Assembly (NCBI RefSeq): GCF_000092125.1
Contig: NC_014212.1
Location: forward strand, 516,001 to 580,000
Source: Allomeiothermus silvanus DSM 9946
GTDB taxonomy: Bacteria; Deinococcota; Deinococci; Deinococcales; Thermaceae
DNA length: 64,000 nucleotides
Direction of reading: 5' to 3'
In this document: positions 48,918 through 58,530 of the stretch, piece by piece
Position numbering within the stretch: position 1 is the stretch's first letter
How the letters are laid out: the number at the start of each line of letters is the position of its first letter
Notes under the pieces: model-generated
Told to the model about the DNA's origin: nothing
What the model saw: only the letters and a program-made list of their open reading frames with translations
Database searches by the model: none
Program-made: the position numbers and the translations under genes

Positions 48918-49376
48918 GCCTGCCCCTGCGGCTGGTTCGGCGACCCCGAGCGCAACTGCGCCTGCACCCCCGCCCAGCGCCAGCGCTACGCCGGCCGCAT
49001 CTCCGGCCCGCTGCTCGACCGCTTCGATCTGGTGGTAGAAGTGCCGCGCCTGACGCCGCAGGAGTTGTCCCGGGCCCCCGAGGGGGAGTCCACCGCGCAG
49101 GTGCGGGCGCGGGTGCTCGAGGCCCGCGAGCGGATGCGCTGCCGGCAGGGCCGGCTCAACAGCGAGCTGCTGGGCCGGGCCCTGCGCCAGCACACCCCCC
49201 TTTCCCCCTCCGGTGAGGCCCTCTTACACGCGGCTACCAAACGCTTGGCCCTCACCGCCCGCAGCTACGACCGCATCCTCAGGGTGGCCCGCACCATTGC
49301 CGACCTGGCGGGGGCAGAGGGGATCGGAGAAGCCCACCTGGCCGAGGCGTTGACGTATCGGAGGGCTTTGCTCTAA
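48918..49376 (+). pseudogene. comM: comM (Mg-chelatase-like) 3' fragment, copy A
   Basis: From 48918 the frame encodes the last ~152 residues of a ComM/YifB protein: [67 protein letters not shown] (part shown as [20 protein letters not shown]). The AAA+ Walker region is absent. The cut falls at the CPCG motif. Full ComM (about 500 residues) is a branch-migration helicase aiding transformation. A related fragment is at 60557-61015. Confidence 0.85.
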
Positions 49377-49515
49377 TGCACTACCCTACAATCTAGCTAT
49401 TACCAGTGCGCGAGGCGATTCCTGGCTGTACGGGGGCTGAATCGGAATGGGCTCCATTCGCTACCTGCTTGCTACCTCAGGCTGGATAGGTTTAGGAAAA
49501 ACGGAGGTGATCGAG

Positions 49516-49848
49516 ATGGTGGGTACAGGTACTCAAAAGGTGAACAGCGTTCGCGAGTTTTTGGGGCTTCTTGCCGACGATGATAATTTTAGGGACTCGC
49601 TGCAGCAGAATCCCGGGTTGGCTCTGCAGTACCTGGGTGTGCTGGGAAATAGCACTCCGGTGATCCCTGATACCAAGTATATAAGTCTTCCGCCGAAGGA
49701 GGAGGTGCGTCGAGTACTCGAGCAGTTTGACTTCGCCTTGGAGCATACCGGCGATGGTATGGAACTGCAAGGCTGGGGAGCTTGGGCTGCTTGGGTTTTT
49801 GCTTTCTTGAGTGCAAAGACCTACGGAACTCAAGAGCCCTTGAATTGA
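49516..49848 (+). CDS. Putative RiPP precursor peptide with NHLP-like leader
   Basis: I start at ATG 49516 because GGAGGTGATC lies 8 bases upstream. The 110-residue product has a leader-like segment (VREFLGLLADDDNFRDSLQQ then NPGLALQYLGV) resembling NHLP/nitrile-hydratase-type RiPP leaders (x-FR-x-x-L-x-x-(D/N)P-x-x-AL-x-x-x-G-(V/I)). The C-terminus is a striking aromatic core candidate (GWGAWAAWVFAFLSAKTYG). It is 43 bases ahead of a SagB-type dehydrogenase and an ABC exporter. Precursor status is inferred from leader pattern and neighbours; the mature product is unknown. Confidence 0.6.
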   Translation: MVGTGTQKVNSVREFLGLLADDDNFRDSLQQNPGLALQYLGVLGNSTPVIPDTKYISLPPKEEVRRVLEQFDFALEHTGDGMELQGWGAWAAWVFAFLSAKTYGTQEPLN

Positions 49849-49891
49849 GTCTCATCTAATGGTGAGGCGATGAACGTAAAGCGATCCAAGT

Positions 49892-51067
49892 ATGTTGCCT
49901 TTTTTTCTTACTGATGGCACCATGCCAGATTTCAGCGAGCTACTTCAGGGCAGGATCGCACTGAGAAACCAATCCATGGTGCTTGCTGCCTCGGCTATTG
50001 CCGAGGCAGAATCTTTGCTTTGCTTAGATGAGTTCACTGAGCTTCAGAACATTCCTTCTCGCTCCTGGGTTGAGGCGTCTAGCCTGAAAAAGCCCGAGTG
50101 CGTAATGGCGTGGAGTAAGTCCGGACTTTTGATCACTGATCTCAGCGAAGACTGGGCTAGCGCGTATCGCCAAAAAGAAGAGCGTCTAGATTCCGAACTT
50201 TGGCATTGTAGGAGCGCTGTCTATCACTTTCTTTCTAAGTGGAAAGGAGTCTCTCTTTTCCCACCGATAAATGCGGAGGAAGCGGATCCTTACGGTTTTG
50301 CTCTTCAAAAGCTAGCCGAGGGAGCAAAATCTTGGGAGAAACTCGAGCTTCCCCCATCTCCCTTCTGGAACCACCCTCGTGCTTTGAGCCAGATTCCACT
50401 CAATCCGCCTGAACGGCCAACAAACTCAGACCTTTTCGACACACTGCTATCAAGAGCGTCCACCCGGTACTTTAACCCTGAATCGGCCCTTACCCTGAAC
50501 GATCTCTCGGTGTTGCTGTACTATGCCTTTGCACCATTGGGTACCGCCAAGTCTGTGTACACCGCTATTCACAAGACCAGCCCGTCGGGTGGTGGTCTGC
50601 ACCCGACGGAGGCCTACCTTTTGGTCCGCAAGGTGGAGAACCTAAGGCCGGGGCTCTACCACTATCTTCCTCAGGATCATAGCCTGGAGGTTCTGACTAC
50701 CTTTACCGAGAGGGAGGCTGCAGAAAGGGCGGTTCACTACGCAGCAGGCCAGCCCTACGTGTTGCACGCAGGTGCGCTGATCATTATGGCGTCCCGGTTT
50801 TACCGCAACCACTGGAAGTATAGGCGCAACGAGCGAACCTACATGGTTATGGCTATGGACATAGGCCATCTTGGCCAGACGCTGTATCTGCTTTCGGCAA
50901 AGCTTGATCTGGGTTATTTCTTCACAGCAGCAGTCAATGCTGCAGATATCGAATCCGATCTATACCTGGACGGTGCACAGCAGGGGGTGATGGCGATGTT
51001 TGCTGTCGGTGTCAAGCACCCCCAGGCAACTCTGGAGTTCAGCCCGTTTGTTTCTCGGAGGTTCTGA
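49892..51067 (+). CDS. SagB-type FMN-dependent peptide-maturation dehydrogenase
   Basis: The 391-residue protein has an N-terminal ~170-residue domain of unclear fold and a C-terminal nitroreductase-like domain: FDTLLSRASTRYFNPESALT, YTAIHKTSPSGGGLHPTEAY (the SPSGGGLHP motif is diagnostic of SagB), LRPGLYHYLPQDHSLE, and a late MAMDIGHLGQTLYLLSAKL helix. SagB enzymes oxidise heterocycles or side chains in modified peptides using FMN. No YcaO cyclodehydratase is nearby, so the chemistry here may differ from classical azole formation. Confidence 0.85.
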   Translation: MLPFFLTDGTMPDFSELLQGRIALRNQSMVLAASAIAEAESLLCLDEFTELQNIPSRSWVEASSLKKPECVMAWSKSGLLITDLSEDWASAYRQKEERLDSELWHCRSAVYHFLSKWKGVSLFPPINAEEADPYGFALQKLAEGAKSWEKLELPPSPFWNHPRALSQIPLNPPERPTNSDLFDTLLSRASTRYFNPESALTLNDLSVLLYYAFAPLGTAKSVYTAIHKTSPSGGGLHPTEAYLLVRKVENLRPGLYHYLPQDHSLEVLTTFTEREAAERAVHYAAGQPYVLHAGALIIMASRFYRNHWKYRRNERTYMVMAMDIGHLGQTLYLLSAKLDLGYFFTAAVNAADIESDLYLDGAQQGVMAMFAVGVKHPQATLEFSPFVSRRF

Positions 51068-51068
51068 A

Positions 51069-52001
51069 GTGGGCATCATCGAGGTCTCCGACTTGCGCAA
51101 ACAGTACGGCTCCATCCCAGCGCTGAAAGGTATCAGCTTTACGGTGGAGGCGGCTGAGCGGGTGGTGGTACTGGGGCCGAACGGATCGGGCAAAACCACT
51201 ACTCTAGATATTTTGGGTGGTTTTCTGCGGCCCACTGCGGGCCGGGCCAGGGTTCTGGGGGCCTATGTCCCGCACCTGCCGCTCAACGTGCGGAGGCAGA
51301 TGGGATTTGTCTTCCAGGACAAAGCAGGGCTTTACCCAGAGCTGACCGTCCGGGAGAGCCTCGATCTCTTCGGCGGCTATTACCCCAACCCCCTTCCAAC
51401 CTCGGAGCTTTTGGAAAAGCTGGCCCTCGCGGATCGGCGGGATCGCTGGGTGCGCAACCTGAGCGGGGGTGAGCGCAGGCGGCTCGAGCTCGCCGTAGCC
51501 ATATTAGGCAGACCCCGCCTGATCTTCCTGGACGAACCCACCGCCAATCTTGACCCGGAAGCCCGGCTGCTTATCTGGGATCTTATCGAAGAGCTAACGG
51601 GGAGCGGGGTGACCTTCATTCTGACCACCCACAACCTGGAGGAGGCTGGACGGCTGGGTCGGCGGGTGCTGCTGCTGCGAGAAGGAGAGCTTATCTTCGA
51701 CGGCCCCCCCCAGACAATGATCGCCCAGGCCGGCCTTCCTTACCGAATCAGCTTCCGGCGGGCTGACGCCGCGCTGCCTCCTGCTTTGGTCGTGCGGGCG
51801 AGGGTCGAGGGGGATCGAATCACCCTTCCGAGCTTGCAGCCTGACGAAGACCTTCTGGTCTTGCGCAAGAGTGGGGTGGGGCTCGAGGACGTGAGCATAC
51901 AAAGTCCCACCCTCGAGGAAGCGTACCTGGCCCTGTTGAAAGGAGCTTCACATGAACATCACCACCCGAACGCCATCACCCCTTCGCTTGCTGGCCAGTG
52001 A
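51069..52001 (+). CDS. ABC transporter ATP-binding protein (peptide export)
   Basis: GTG 51069 follows GGAGG in the end of the dehydrogenase gene. The 310-residue ATPase has Walker A GPNGSGKTTT, Q-loop FVFQDKAGLYPEL, signature NLSGGERRRLELA, Walker B LIFLDEPTANLD and H-loop THNLEEA, with a DUF4162-like C-terminal extension. It overlaps the permease gene by 50 bases. It likely powers export of the mature peptide or confers self-immunity. Confidence 0.92.
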   Translation: MGIIEVSDLRKQYGSIPALKGISFTVEAAERVVVLGPNGSGKTTTLDILGGFLRPTAGRARVLGAYVPHLPLNVRRQMGFVFQDKAGLYPELTVRESLDLFGGYYPNPLPTSELLEKLALADRRDRWVRNLSGGERRRLELAVAILGRPRLIFLDEPTANLDPEARLLIWDLIEELTGSGVTFILTTHNLEEAGRLGRRVLLLREGELIFDGPPQTMIAQAGLPYRISFRRADAALPPALVVRARVEGDRITLPSLQPDEDLLVLRKSGVGLEDVSIQSPTLEEAYLALLKGASHEHHHPNAITPSLAGQ

Positions 52002-52692
52002 AACCGGATGGCAGATTCGCCTTTATCTCAGGGACCGGGCCGCCACCTTTTTCACCTTTGCTTTCCCGCTGCTGGTGCTGCTCTTCTGGAGCCGGCAGTC
52101 CTGGCAGGATGTTCTTTCGGCAACGGCCTTCGTAGCCGCGCTTGCGCTGGCTATGGCGGCGTACGCGGGTCTGGCGATGGGCATTGCCTCGGCCCGGGAG
52201 GTCGGCTTACTCAAGCGGCTAAGGAGCACACCCCTACCTATGGTCGTACACATCGCGGCCAGGGTAGCGGCTTGTGCGCTGCTGGGGACGTTTGCGCTCA
52301 TACTTACCCTGGGGCTGGGAGCCTTTTGGCTGGGCCTGTCCCTTAGCCTGCCCAATTTCGCCGGGTTGCTGCCTGGCCTGGTGCTGGGCTTTGCGGCACT
52401 TGGGAGCTGGGGACTGGTGGTGGGCAGTCTGGTTCGCACCGCGAATGCAGCCTCGTATCTGGTCAATGCCACCCTCTTTCCCTTGTTTCTGCTCTCAGTG
52501 GCAGCCCAGCGCGGGATGCTTCCGGAGTGGGCGGCGGCCCTTACCCCGCTGCTACCGCTACAAAACCTGGCCCTCCTGATCCAGACTGCCCTCAAAGGCG
52601 AGGGGATGCTGCTGTACCCGTTGTTGACGCTCCTTTGCTGGGCAGTGTTGGGAGCTGCTGTGGCGGCCCGACGGCTGTCCCGGCCGTTGTGA
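51952..52692 (+). CDS. ABC-2 type permease (peptide export)
   Basis: The 246-residue protein (AAAGGAG before ATG 51952) has six hydrophobic segments (FFTFAFPLLVLLFW, ATAFVAALALAMAAYAGLAMG, RVAACALLGTFALILTLGLG, LLPGLVLGFAALGSWGLVVG, VNATLFPLFLLSVAAQ, LLTLLCWAVLGAAVAARR). It pairs with the preceding ATPase. Such two-gene exporters are common in RiPP clusters. Confidence 0.88.
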   Translation: MNITTRTPSPLRLLASETGWQIRLYLRDRAATFFTFAFPLLVLLFWSRQSWQDVLSATAFVAALALAMAAYAGLAMGIASAREVGLLKRLRSTPLPMVVHIAARVAACALLGTFALILTLGLGAFWLGLSLSLPNFAGLLPGLVLGFAALGSWGLVVGSLVRTANAASYLVNATLFPLFLLSVAAQRGMLPEWAAALTPLLPLQNLALLIQTALKGEGMLLYPLLTLLCWAVLGAAVAARRLSRPL

Positions 52693-52764
52693 GTGGTTGT
52701 CCCTTCTACGCCCTCGTTCGCCGGGGTGCCCTGACTCACCCATTGGGCTTGTGCCTTTCATAAG

Positions 52765-54456
52765 ATGCTTCCTATGGATCTGGAAGCTGCCTGGGGTGCA
52801 GGCCAGCACCAGGAAGGGCTGGCGTGGTGCTTGGAGCGGCTTTGCCAGACCCCCGTCTCCGACCCGCTGCTTTTGCGCTATGCCCTCGAGTTTGCCCTCG
52901 AGCTCGGGCAGGAAAACGCGCTCTTTTTACAGTTCCCCCACCTAACCCACAGTCAGCACCCAGAAGTACAGGCGCTCATGAGCCGGATCGCCTGGCAGCG
53001 CGGCCAGCTTTCCCAGGCCCTAGAATTGGCCCAGCAAGCCTATCAGCAAAGCCCGTGCTTCCTAACCGCTTACACCCTGGCTACAGCGGCCGTTTTGCGC
53101 AGCCCGCACGAGGCTGGGCGTTGGCTGCGCGAGGCCTTACGGCAGGCCGAAGCCGCGGGCCAACCGCAGCGGGCGGTTCAGGCGTCAGGCGCTCTTACGC
53201 TGCTCGAGGTCACCCTGGGTGCTTATGCCCAGGCTGAGGTCTGGGCGGCTTGGGGCCTGCGGGTTGCCGAATCCATTGGGCTAAAGCATCCATCCCTGCG
53301 CAACACTTTGCACATGGCGTGGGGCTACGCCCAGGTTTTAGGGGGACGGCTGGAGAGGCTTCCGCCGCTGGAAATAAAGCATCCAGACGCCCTGCTGGCG
53401 CAGGGGGACTTTTTGCTGGCCCTGGGGCAGGCCGAGGCGGCCCTCGAGGCTTACGCAACTGTGGACGATCAACTGCCTCCCATCCGGGCCCGTCGGCTGC
53501 CCATCCTGGCCCGCAAGGTGCGGGCGCTTTTGGAACTGGGCAGGCTGGAAGAGGCCCTGGTGCTGGGCCTCGAGGCCAAGGTGCTGGGGGCGGAAACCCT
53601 GGACACGTTTCGTGACTGGGGTGAGCTAGCCTACCTGCTGCCGTTTTCTCTGCTGAACCCTTCGGAGGCCGTGGAGCCCCTAGCAGAGCTTCTGGGGCGT
53701 TTCCTGCGGCGACCTAGCGCGCCCCGTGCGGCCATGACGGCCCTGCACCTGGCCAGGGCCTATCTCAGCCTGGGCCTGGAAGCCAAAGCCCGCGCTACCC
53801 TGGCTGAGGCGTCGTGGGCTCTCGAAGGTTTGAGCGCAGAGGGGCGGGCCTTTCTGGCTGGTCAGGCGGCTTTTTTTCAAGAGGTTTTTGCCCTGCTCGA
53901 GCCAGCCCCGAAGCTCCGGTTGCACTTTCTGGGTGGTGAGACCGTTTGGCTCGAGGGCGCTCCGCTCCAGCTCACCCCACGGCATCGGGAGATTCTGGTG
54001 GCCCTAGTCCTCAACCCCGCCGGTCTGAGCGCAGAGCAGTTGGCCCTCCGGGTCTGGGGCGAGGGGAGTAGGCCCGAAGTGGCGAAAGCCGAGGTTCGGC
54101 GACTGCGGCAGCGGCTCACCCTGGTGGTGAGCCGTCCCTACCGGCTTTCAGGCCGGGTCTGGGCCGATTTCGTCGAGCTTCGGGAGCGGCTCTTACGCGG
54201 CAATCTGCAGGGTGCACTGGCGCTTTATGGCGGGCCGCTCCTGCCTGGCTCGGACGCCCCGGTTGTGACAGAAGCCCGCGAGGAGATCTCGTCACTGCTT
54301 AAGAAGACGCTGCTTTCCCAGGGCGCGATCCAGCAAGCTTTCGAGCTGGCAATGCAGGAGGAAGACCCAGAATTTTGGGAAGCCCTCTTGGACCAACTAC
54401 ACCCTGACGATCCGCGGCGAGTTCTTTTGCAAACACGTTTGAAGCGCTTTTGGTGA
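52765..54456 (+). CDS. TPR-repeat regulator with C-terminal winged helix
   Basis: The 563-residue protein consists mainly of TPR-like helical repeats (AWQRGQLSQALELAQQAYQQ, RTLLELGRLEEALVLGLEAK-type units) up to about residue 375. A beta-rich winged-helix DNA-binding domain follows (LHFLGGETVWLEGAPLQLTP, RHREILVALVLNPAGLSAEQL, VAKAEVRRLRQRL). This is the SARP-like DNA-binding fold in reversed order. It lies 72 bases after the exporter on the same strand and probably regulates the peptide cluster. Confidence 0.8.
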   Translation: MLPMDLEAAWGAGQHQEGLAWCLERLCQTPVSDPLLLRYALEFALELGQENALFLQFPHLTHSQHPEVQALMSRIAWQRGQLSQALELAQQAYQQSPCFLTAYTLATAAVLRSPHEAGRWLREALRQAEAAGQPQRAVQASGALTLLEVTLGAYAQAEVWAAWGLRVAESIGLKHPSLRNTLHMAWGYAQVLGGRLERLPPLEIKHPDALLAQGDFLLALGQAEAALEAYATVDDQLPPIRARRLPILARKVRALLELGRLEEALVLGLEAKVLGAETLDTFRDWGELAYLLPFSLLNPSEAVEPLAELLGRFLRRPSAPRAAMTALHLARAYLSLGLEAKARATLAEASWALEGLSAEGRAFLAGQAAFFQEVFALLEPAPKLRLHFLGGETVWLEGAPLQLTPRHREILVALVLNPAGLSAEQLALRVWGEGSRPEVAKAEVRRLRQRLTLVVSRPYRLSGRVWADFVELRERLLRGNLQGALALYGGPLLPGSDAPVVTEAREEISSLLKKTLLSQGAIQQAFELAMQEEDPEFWEALLDQLHPDDPRRVLLQTRLKRFW

Positions 54457-54563
54457 CCCCTGCCATCACTCTGCCATCTAGCCCGCCATAGATTCCCGCC
54501 TGTAAGCGGATCACGGGCTGGTTGGGGTCTGAACTTGGCAAACGCCTGGCTTAGGATAAAGCG

Positions 54564-55754
54564 GTGGAGTACCTGGCTTATGGGGTGTTGATGCTGACCT
54601 ACCTGGGCCTGGGCCTGGGTTACTGGCCAGGCTACCGCATGAACCGGGCTGCCATCGCGCTCACCGGCGCAGCGTTTCTTATCGCGCTGGGGGTGCTCGA
54701 CTTCGAGAAGGCCTGGCAGGCGCTGGAGCCCCATACCTTGGGCTTCTTGTTTGGGGTAATGGTGCTCAACGCCCATCTGGGCTATGCGGGGTTTTTTCAA
54801 CTGGCGCTGAACTGGCTGGTACACCTGGCCCGCTCGCCCCTGGGCCTGCTGGTCTGGCTGACCTTTGGCACCGGCATCCTGTCGGCCCTATTCCTCAACG
54901 ACACCATTGCCATCCTCTTCACCCCACTGGTGCTGGCCCTCACGCGTAGCCTGGGGCTACCGCCGGTGCCCTATCTGCTGGCCCTGGCCGGGGCTACCAA
55001 TCTGGGTAGCGTGGCCACCCTAACCGGCAACCCCCAGAACATCGTGGTGGGGAGTCTCTCCAGGATAGGCTACCTGGACTTTGCGGCTGCCCTGGCCCCG
55101 GTGGCTTTGCTGGGTCTGGGGGTGCAGGTCGGGCTTCTGTACCTGCTGTATCCAGCCCTCCGCTCCTTGCAACCGCTGCCCGCGTTGCCACCTTTGCGAT
55201 TTCGCCTCCAACGGGCCCTTTTATTCAAGGGTCTCTGGATCACCCTGGCCCTTCTGAGCGCTTTCCTGCTGGGTTATCCGCTTGCCCAGGCCGCCTTGAT
55301 CGCAGTGGGGCTTCTGCTATGGAGCCGCCGGATCCGTTCCGAACGATTTTTTATGCGCGTAGACTGGGAGCTACTGGTCATGTTTTCGGGGCTCTTTATG
55401 GTGACGGCGGCCGTCAAGGACCTGGGCCTGCTGGGCCTCCTCGAACCCCTGGCCAGCACCGCCCCTGGGCTGGCCGGCGTGACGGCGCTCCTCTCCAACC
55501 TGATTTCCAATGTACCGGCGGTGTTGCTCCTGCACCACCTGATTCCGCCGGGCGATACCCAGGGCTGGCTTTTGCTAGCGGCGACCTCTACGCTGGCGGG
55601 CAATCTGACCTTGCTGGGCTCGGTGGCCAATCTGATTGTGGCCGAGGCGGCCAGGCGCGAGAGACACCCACTAAGCTTTTGGGAGCACCTGCGTTTTGGT
55701 TTGCCACTCACCCTGGTGACCCTGCTCTTGGCCTATGGCTGGATCTACCGTTAG
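54564..55754 (+). CDS. ArsB/NhaD/SLC13-type ion transporter
   Basis: GTG 54564 starts a 396-residue polytopic protein with about 10-11 transmembrane segments. Family features include LEPHTLGFLFGVMVLNAHL, FLNDTIAILFTPLVLAL (an FxNDxx helical hairpin), GATNLGSVATLTGNPQNIVVG and, in the second half, LLSNLISNVPAVLLL. These are the inverted-repeat motifs of ion-transporter-superfamily carriers (arsenite, Na+/H+, di- and tricarboxylates). The substrate is not determined. A structured element begins 2 bases after its stop. Confidence 0.88.
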   Translation: MEYLAYGVLMLTYLGLGLGYWPGYRMNRAAIALTGAAFLIALGVLDFEKAWQALEPHTLGFLFGVMVLNAHLGYAGFFQLALNWLVHLARSPLGLLVWLTFGTGILSALFLNDTIAILFTPLVLALTRSLGLPPVPYLLALAGATNLGSVATLTGNPQNIVVGSLSRIGYLDFAAALAPVALLGLGVQVGLLYLLYPALRSLQPLPALPPLRFRLQRALLFKGLWITLALLSAFLLGYPLAQAALIAVGLLLWSRRIRSERFFMRVDWELLVMFSGLFMVTAAVKDLGLLGLLEPLASTAPGLAGVTALLSNLISNVPAVLLLHHLIPPGDTQGWLLLAATSTLAGNLTLLGSVANLIVAEAARRERHPLSFWEHLRFGLPLTLVTLLLAYGWIYR

Positions 55755-55755
55755 C

Positions 55756-56219
55756 GTGACGACTCCTTGGACTGAAGTCCGAGGCTTCACCCCGGTACGC
55801 GGCGTAAAAAACGCATCGGTTCTCACAGGACGGCCCACCGGGCGTACGGGCACCTGCCCGTCCCGAAGGGAATCTGCCCCGCCGCACCCATCCTCGAAGG
55901 CACTGTCCATGCCTGTGAGGTGTACTTTACCGATCTTGGGGCTCTTCCCCTTCTTGCATCGGAACGGTCCCGTTCGAGATTTTACGCGGGGAACTAGGGT
56001 TGGCTACCGTCGTGACCAGGCCAACACTTTGTCCCCACAACCCCCTACCTTGACGTTCAAGATACTGGGGGTATCCTGTCCTCAAGGGGATTTTACCGCA
56101 CATCCGCTGCCCGCTATGTTATGTGCCCTTACGGGGCACGTGGGGGTCCAGGGTATCCCCGTCGTCTCGCCGTGGCGAGACGAGAACCAGGGGATTATAG
56201 CCCCCACGCCCCCTTTTCT
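55756..56219 (-). ncRNA. ORF-less IS605-like element or structured RNA, copy 2
   Basis: The minus strand matches 36829-37229 along its length but with many paired differences: left-end hairpin with TATAAT, an extended hairpin (CGTCTCGCC-A-CGGCGAGACG) where copy 1 has CGGTTTTGAAACCG, the conserved GCGGATGTG.GGTAAAAT block, and the same right end (CCTCGGACTTCAGTCC ... AGTCGTCAC). The right end stops 2 bases after the transporter stop codon. The 56220-56403 stretch beyond it shows no gene. Confidence 0.55.
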
Positions 56220-56403
56220 CTAAACCCACGCCGGGGCTCTGGTGCAGCCAGCCGGGTTGCTTGTTTGGGGCGTTCGTTCCTTTCCGTGCCGTCAAGGTCC
56301 AGTGCTCTCGCCAGGGTCGCCCGTTGCCGATCTCTAGTGCACGTCCCAAAGTCCGGGCCCTCCGCGATCGAAAATTCGACTTTGTAGATCGTTCCTCCGG
56401 GCA

Positions 56404-58530
56404 TTACGACTCCAGGCTAATCCTGGGCATCACCCGCCGGAGCAGTTCGGGCAGCCACCAGTTCCACCGGCCTGCCAGCACCAGCACCGCCGGCACCAGC
56501 ACCAGTCGCACTAGGGTGGCGTCGAGAAACACTGCTACCGCCAGCCCCAGACCGATGGTTTTGTTGGCCACCACCCGCCCGAGGATAAAAGCCGAGAACA
56601 CGATAATCATGATCAGGGCTGCACTGGTAATCACACTTGCGCTGCGCTCGAGGGCATGGTGCACCGCCTGGTGGGTGTTCATTCCGGCCAGGTGGGCCTC
56701 CTGGACGCGGGAAAGCAAAAAGATCTCGTAGTCCATTGAAAGCCCAAAAATCACCGCAAACATCAGGATTGGGAGCGAGCTATCAATGCCCCCCACATCG
56801 GTAGGCGCGCCGATGAGTCCAGCCAAAAAACCCTTCTGAAACACCAGGGTAATCAGTCCGTAGGTCGCCCCAACCGTGAGGGTGTTCATCAGAATGGACT
56901 TGAGGGGAATGACCAGACTGCGGAAGGCCACCGCCAGCAGAAGGAAGGTGGCTACAAAAACCGTCCCGATCGCTGCTGGCATGGCCCCCACCAGAGCCTT
57001 GGTAAACTCCATCGAGCCTATTGGCGCGCCACCCAGTAGCACATTCTGAAAACCAGCGTTCCGCGCCTCCGCTTTCAGCCTGGAGTACCAGTCGGGGATA
57101 CTGGGGGCCCGGACCGCATCCTTCGGGATCACCGTCAGACGTAGATACTGGCGGTTTTGGCTAATGTACTGGTTGGTCAGGCCCACCAGCTCGGCAAACC
57201 CGCCTTGACCATCCAAACGACCTGCCAGGAAGGGCGAAACCACCAACTGTACCTCTGGCCAGGCCGATAGGCGTTGCTCGAGGTCCCGCCAGCGAGCCCG
57301 ATTTTGGGCAGTAAAGCCCCCCGGTCCCAGATCGAGCAGGACCTCGAAGGCATCCAGCGCCCCGCCCAGCTCGAGCTGGCGAATCAGCTCGAGGCCCTTG
57401 CGCGACTCCACGGTAGGAGCCAGCCCGAAAGCCCCGGTATAGCCCAGCTTCATCTGGGTGGCGGGCCAGGCCAGGGCCAGGAGTAACCCCGCTACCAGAA
57501 ACAACCACATCCAGGGGTGGCGCATCACAACGCCAGCCCAGCGACCCCAGAAGGGGTTTATCTTGCCGCTGCTGATGGGCTTGAAGGCTAGCCAGCGGGG
57601 GGAGTTCACCCGCTCACCCAGCAACGATAGCATGGCCGGGAGCAAGGTGATGGAAGCCAGTACGGTCAGGGTGATGGACATGACCCCTCCCACCCCCATT
57701 GAGCGGATGAAGGTCAGATCGGGCACCAGCATCGAGCCCATGGCAATCGCCACCACCAGTCCGCTAAAAGCTACCGCTCGACCGGCGGTCTTGGTGCTCA
57801 GGGCAGCCGCTGCCCGCGGTGAGAGACCCCTAGACAGCTCCTCTCGGAAACGGCTCACCATCAACAGGGCATAGTCAATGCCGGCCCCCAGGGAAAGCAT
57901 CGTGATGACCGAGAGGGCAAAACTGCTCACCTCGCCAAACTGGGTCAGAAAAAACAAGCAGGCCAGACCAGTGGTAATGGCCACCACCCCCACCATCAAG
58001 GGCAGCCCGGTTGCTACCAGTGCCCCAAAGGCTAGCAACAACACCAGCCCGGTCAGCGGCAGGGCCATCAGCTCGCTGCGTTTAACATCGGCTTCCAACA
58101 GGTGCAAAAAGTCTTTGGTGACTGCGGTGGCCCCCGTAACGTAAAAACGAACCTCCGGGGTTTGCACGGCTCTGGCTTCCCGCCGCAGGGCCTCGATGAC
58201 CGCCTCGCCCTTCTCCAGACGCGTCTCCAGCAGGGTAGCAGTGATTCTGCCATCCGGGCTTTGCTGCCGCAATGGGCTAGGCGTATCGTAGCGATGTAGG
58301 GTCACCACGCCCTCGAGGTGCTCAATTCTGGCGATAAGCTGGTCGTATACCCGCCGAAAGCGGGGGTCCTTTTCGGGCAGGGTGGACTCGCTCACCAGCA
58401 CGGTGCGGTCCACCGAGGGTTGAGCGAATTGTTCGCTCAAGATTTGCGTAACCCTCTGGGCTTCGCTGTTCTTCACATCGCTGGCATTGGCAGCCAGGCT
58501 TTGCGGAGCTAGACGGGCTGCCGGGATAGC
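56404..58530 (-). pseudogene. MMPL/RND-family transporter, N-terminus removed by IS481
   Basis: The frame runs unbroken from the IS481 end (58530) to 56404, about 708 codons; GTG 58476 is an internal start candidate. It shows two MMPL halves: (LTGLVLLLAFGALVATGLPL, FALSVITMLSLGAGIDYALL, MSITLTVLASITLLPAMLS) and (FVATFLLLAVAFRSLVIPLK, DSSLPILMFAVIFGLSMDYE, LGLAVAVFLDATLVRLVLVP). The first transmembrane helix and start are missing, having been lost at the IS junction. MMPL proteins export lipids or drugs; this one is probably non-functional. Confidence 0.85.

Noticed and set aside
49516..52692. Classical azole-forming (TOMM) cluster
   Set aside because: A SagB-type enzyme is present but no YcaO cyclodehydratase or E1-like partner was found in the window.
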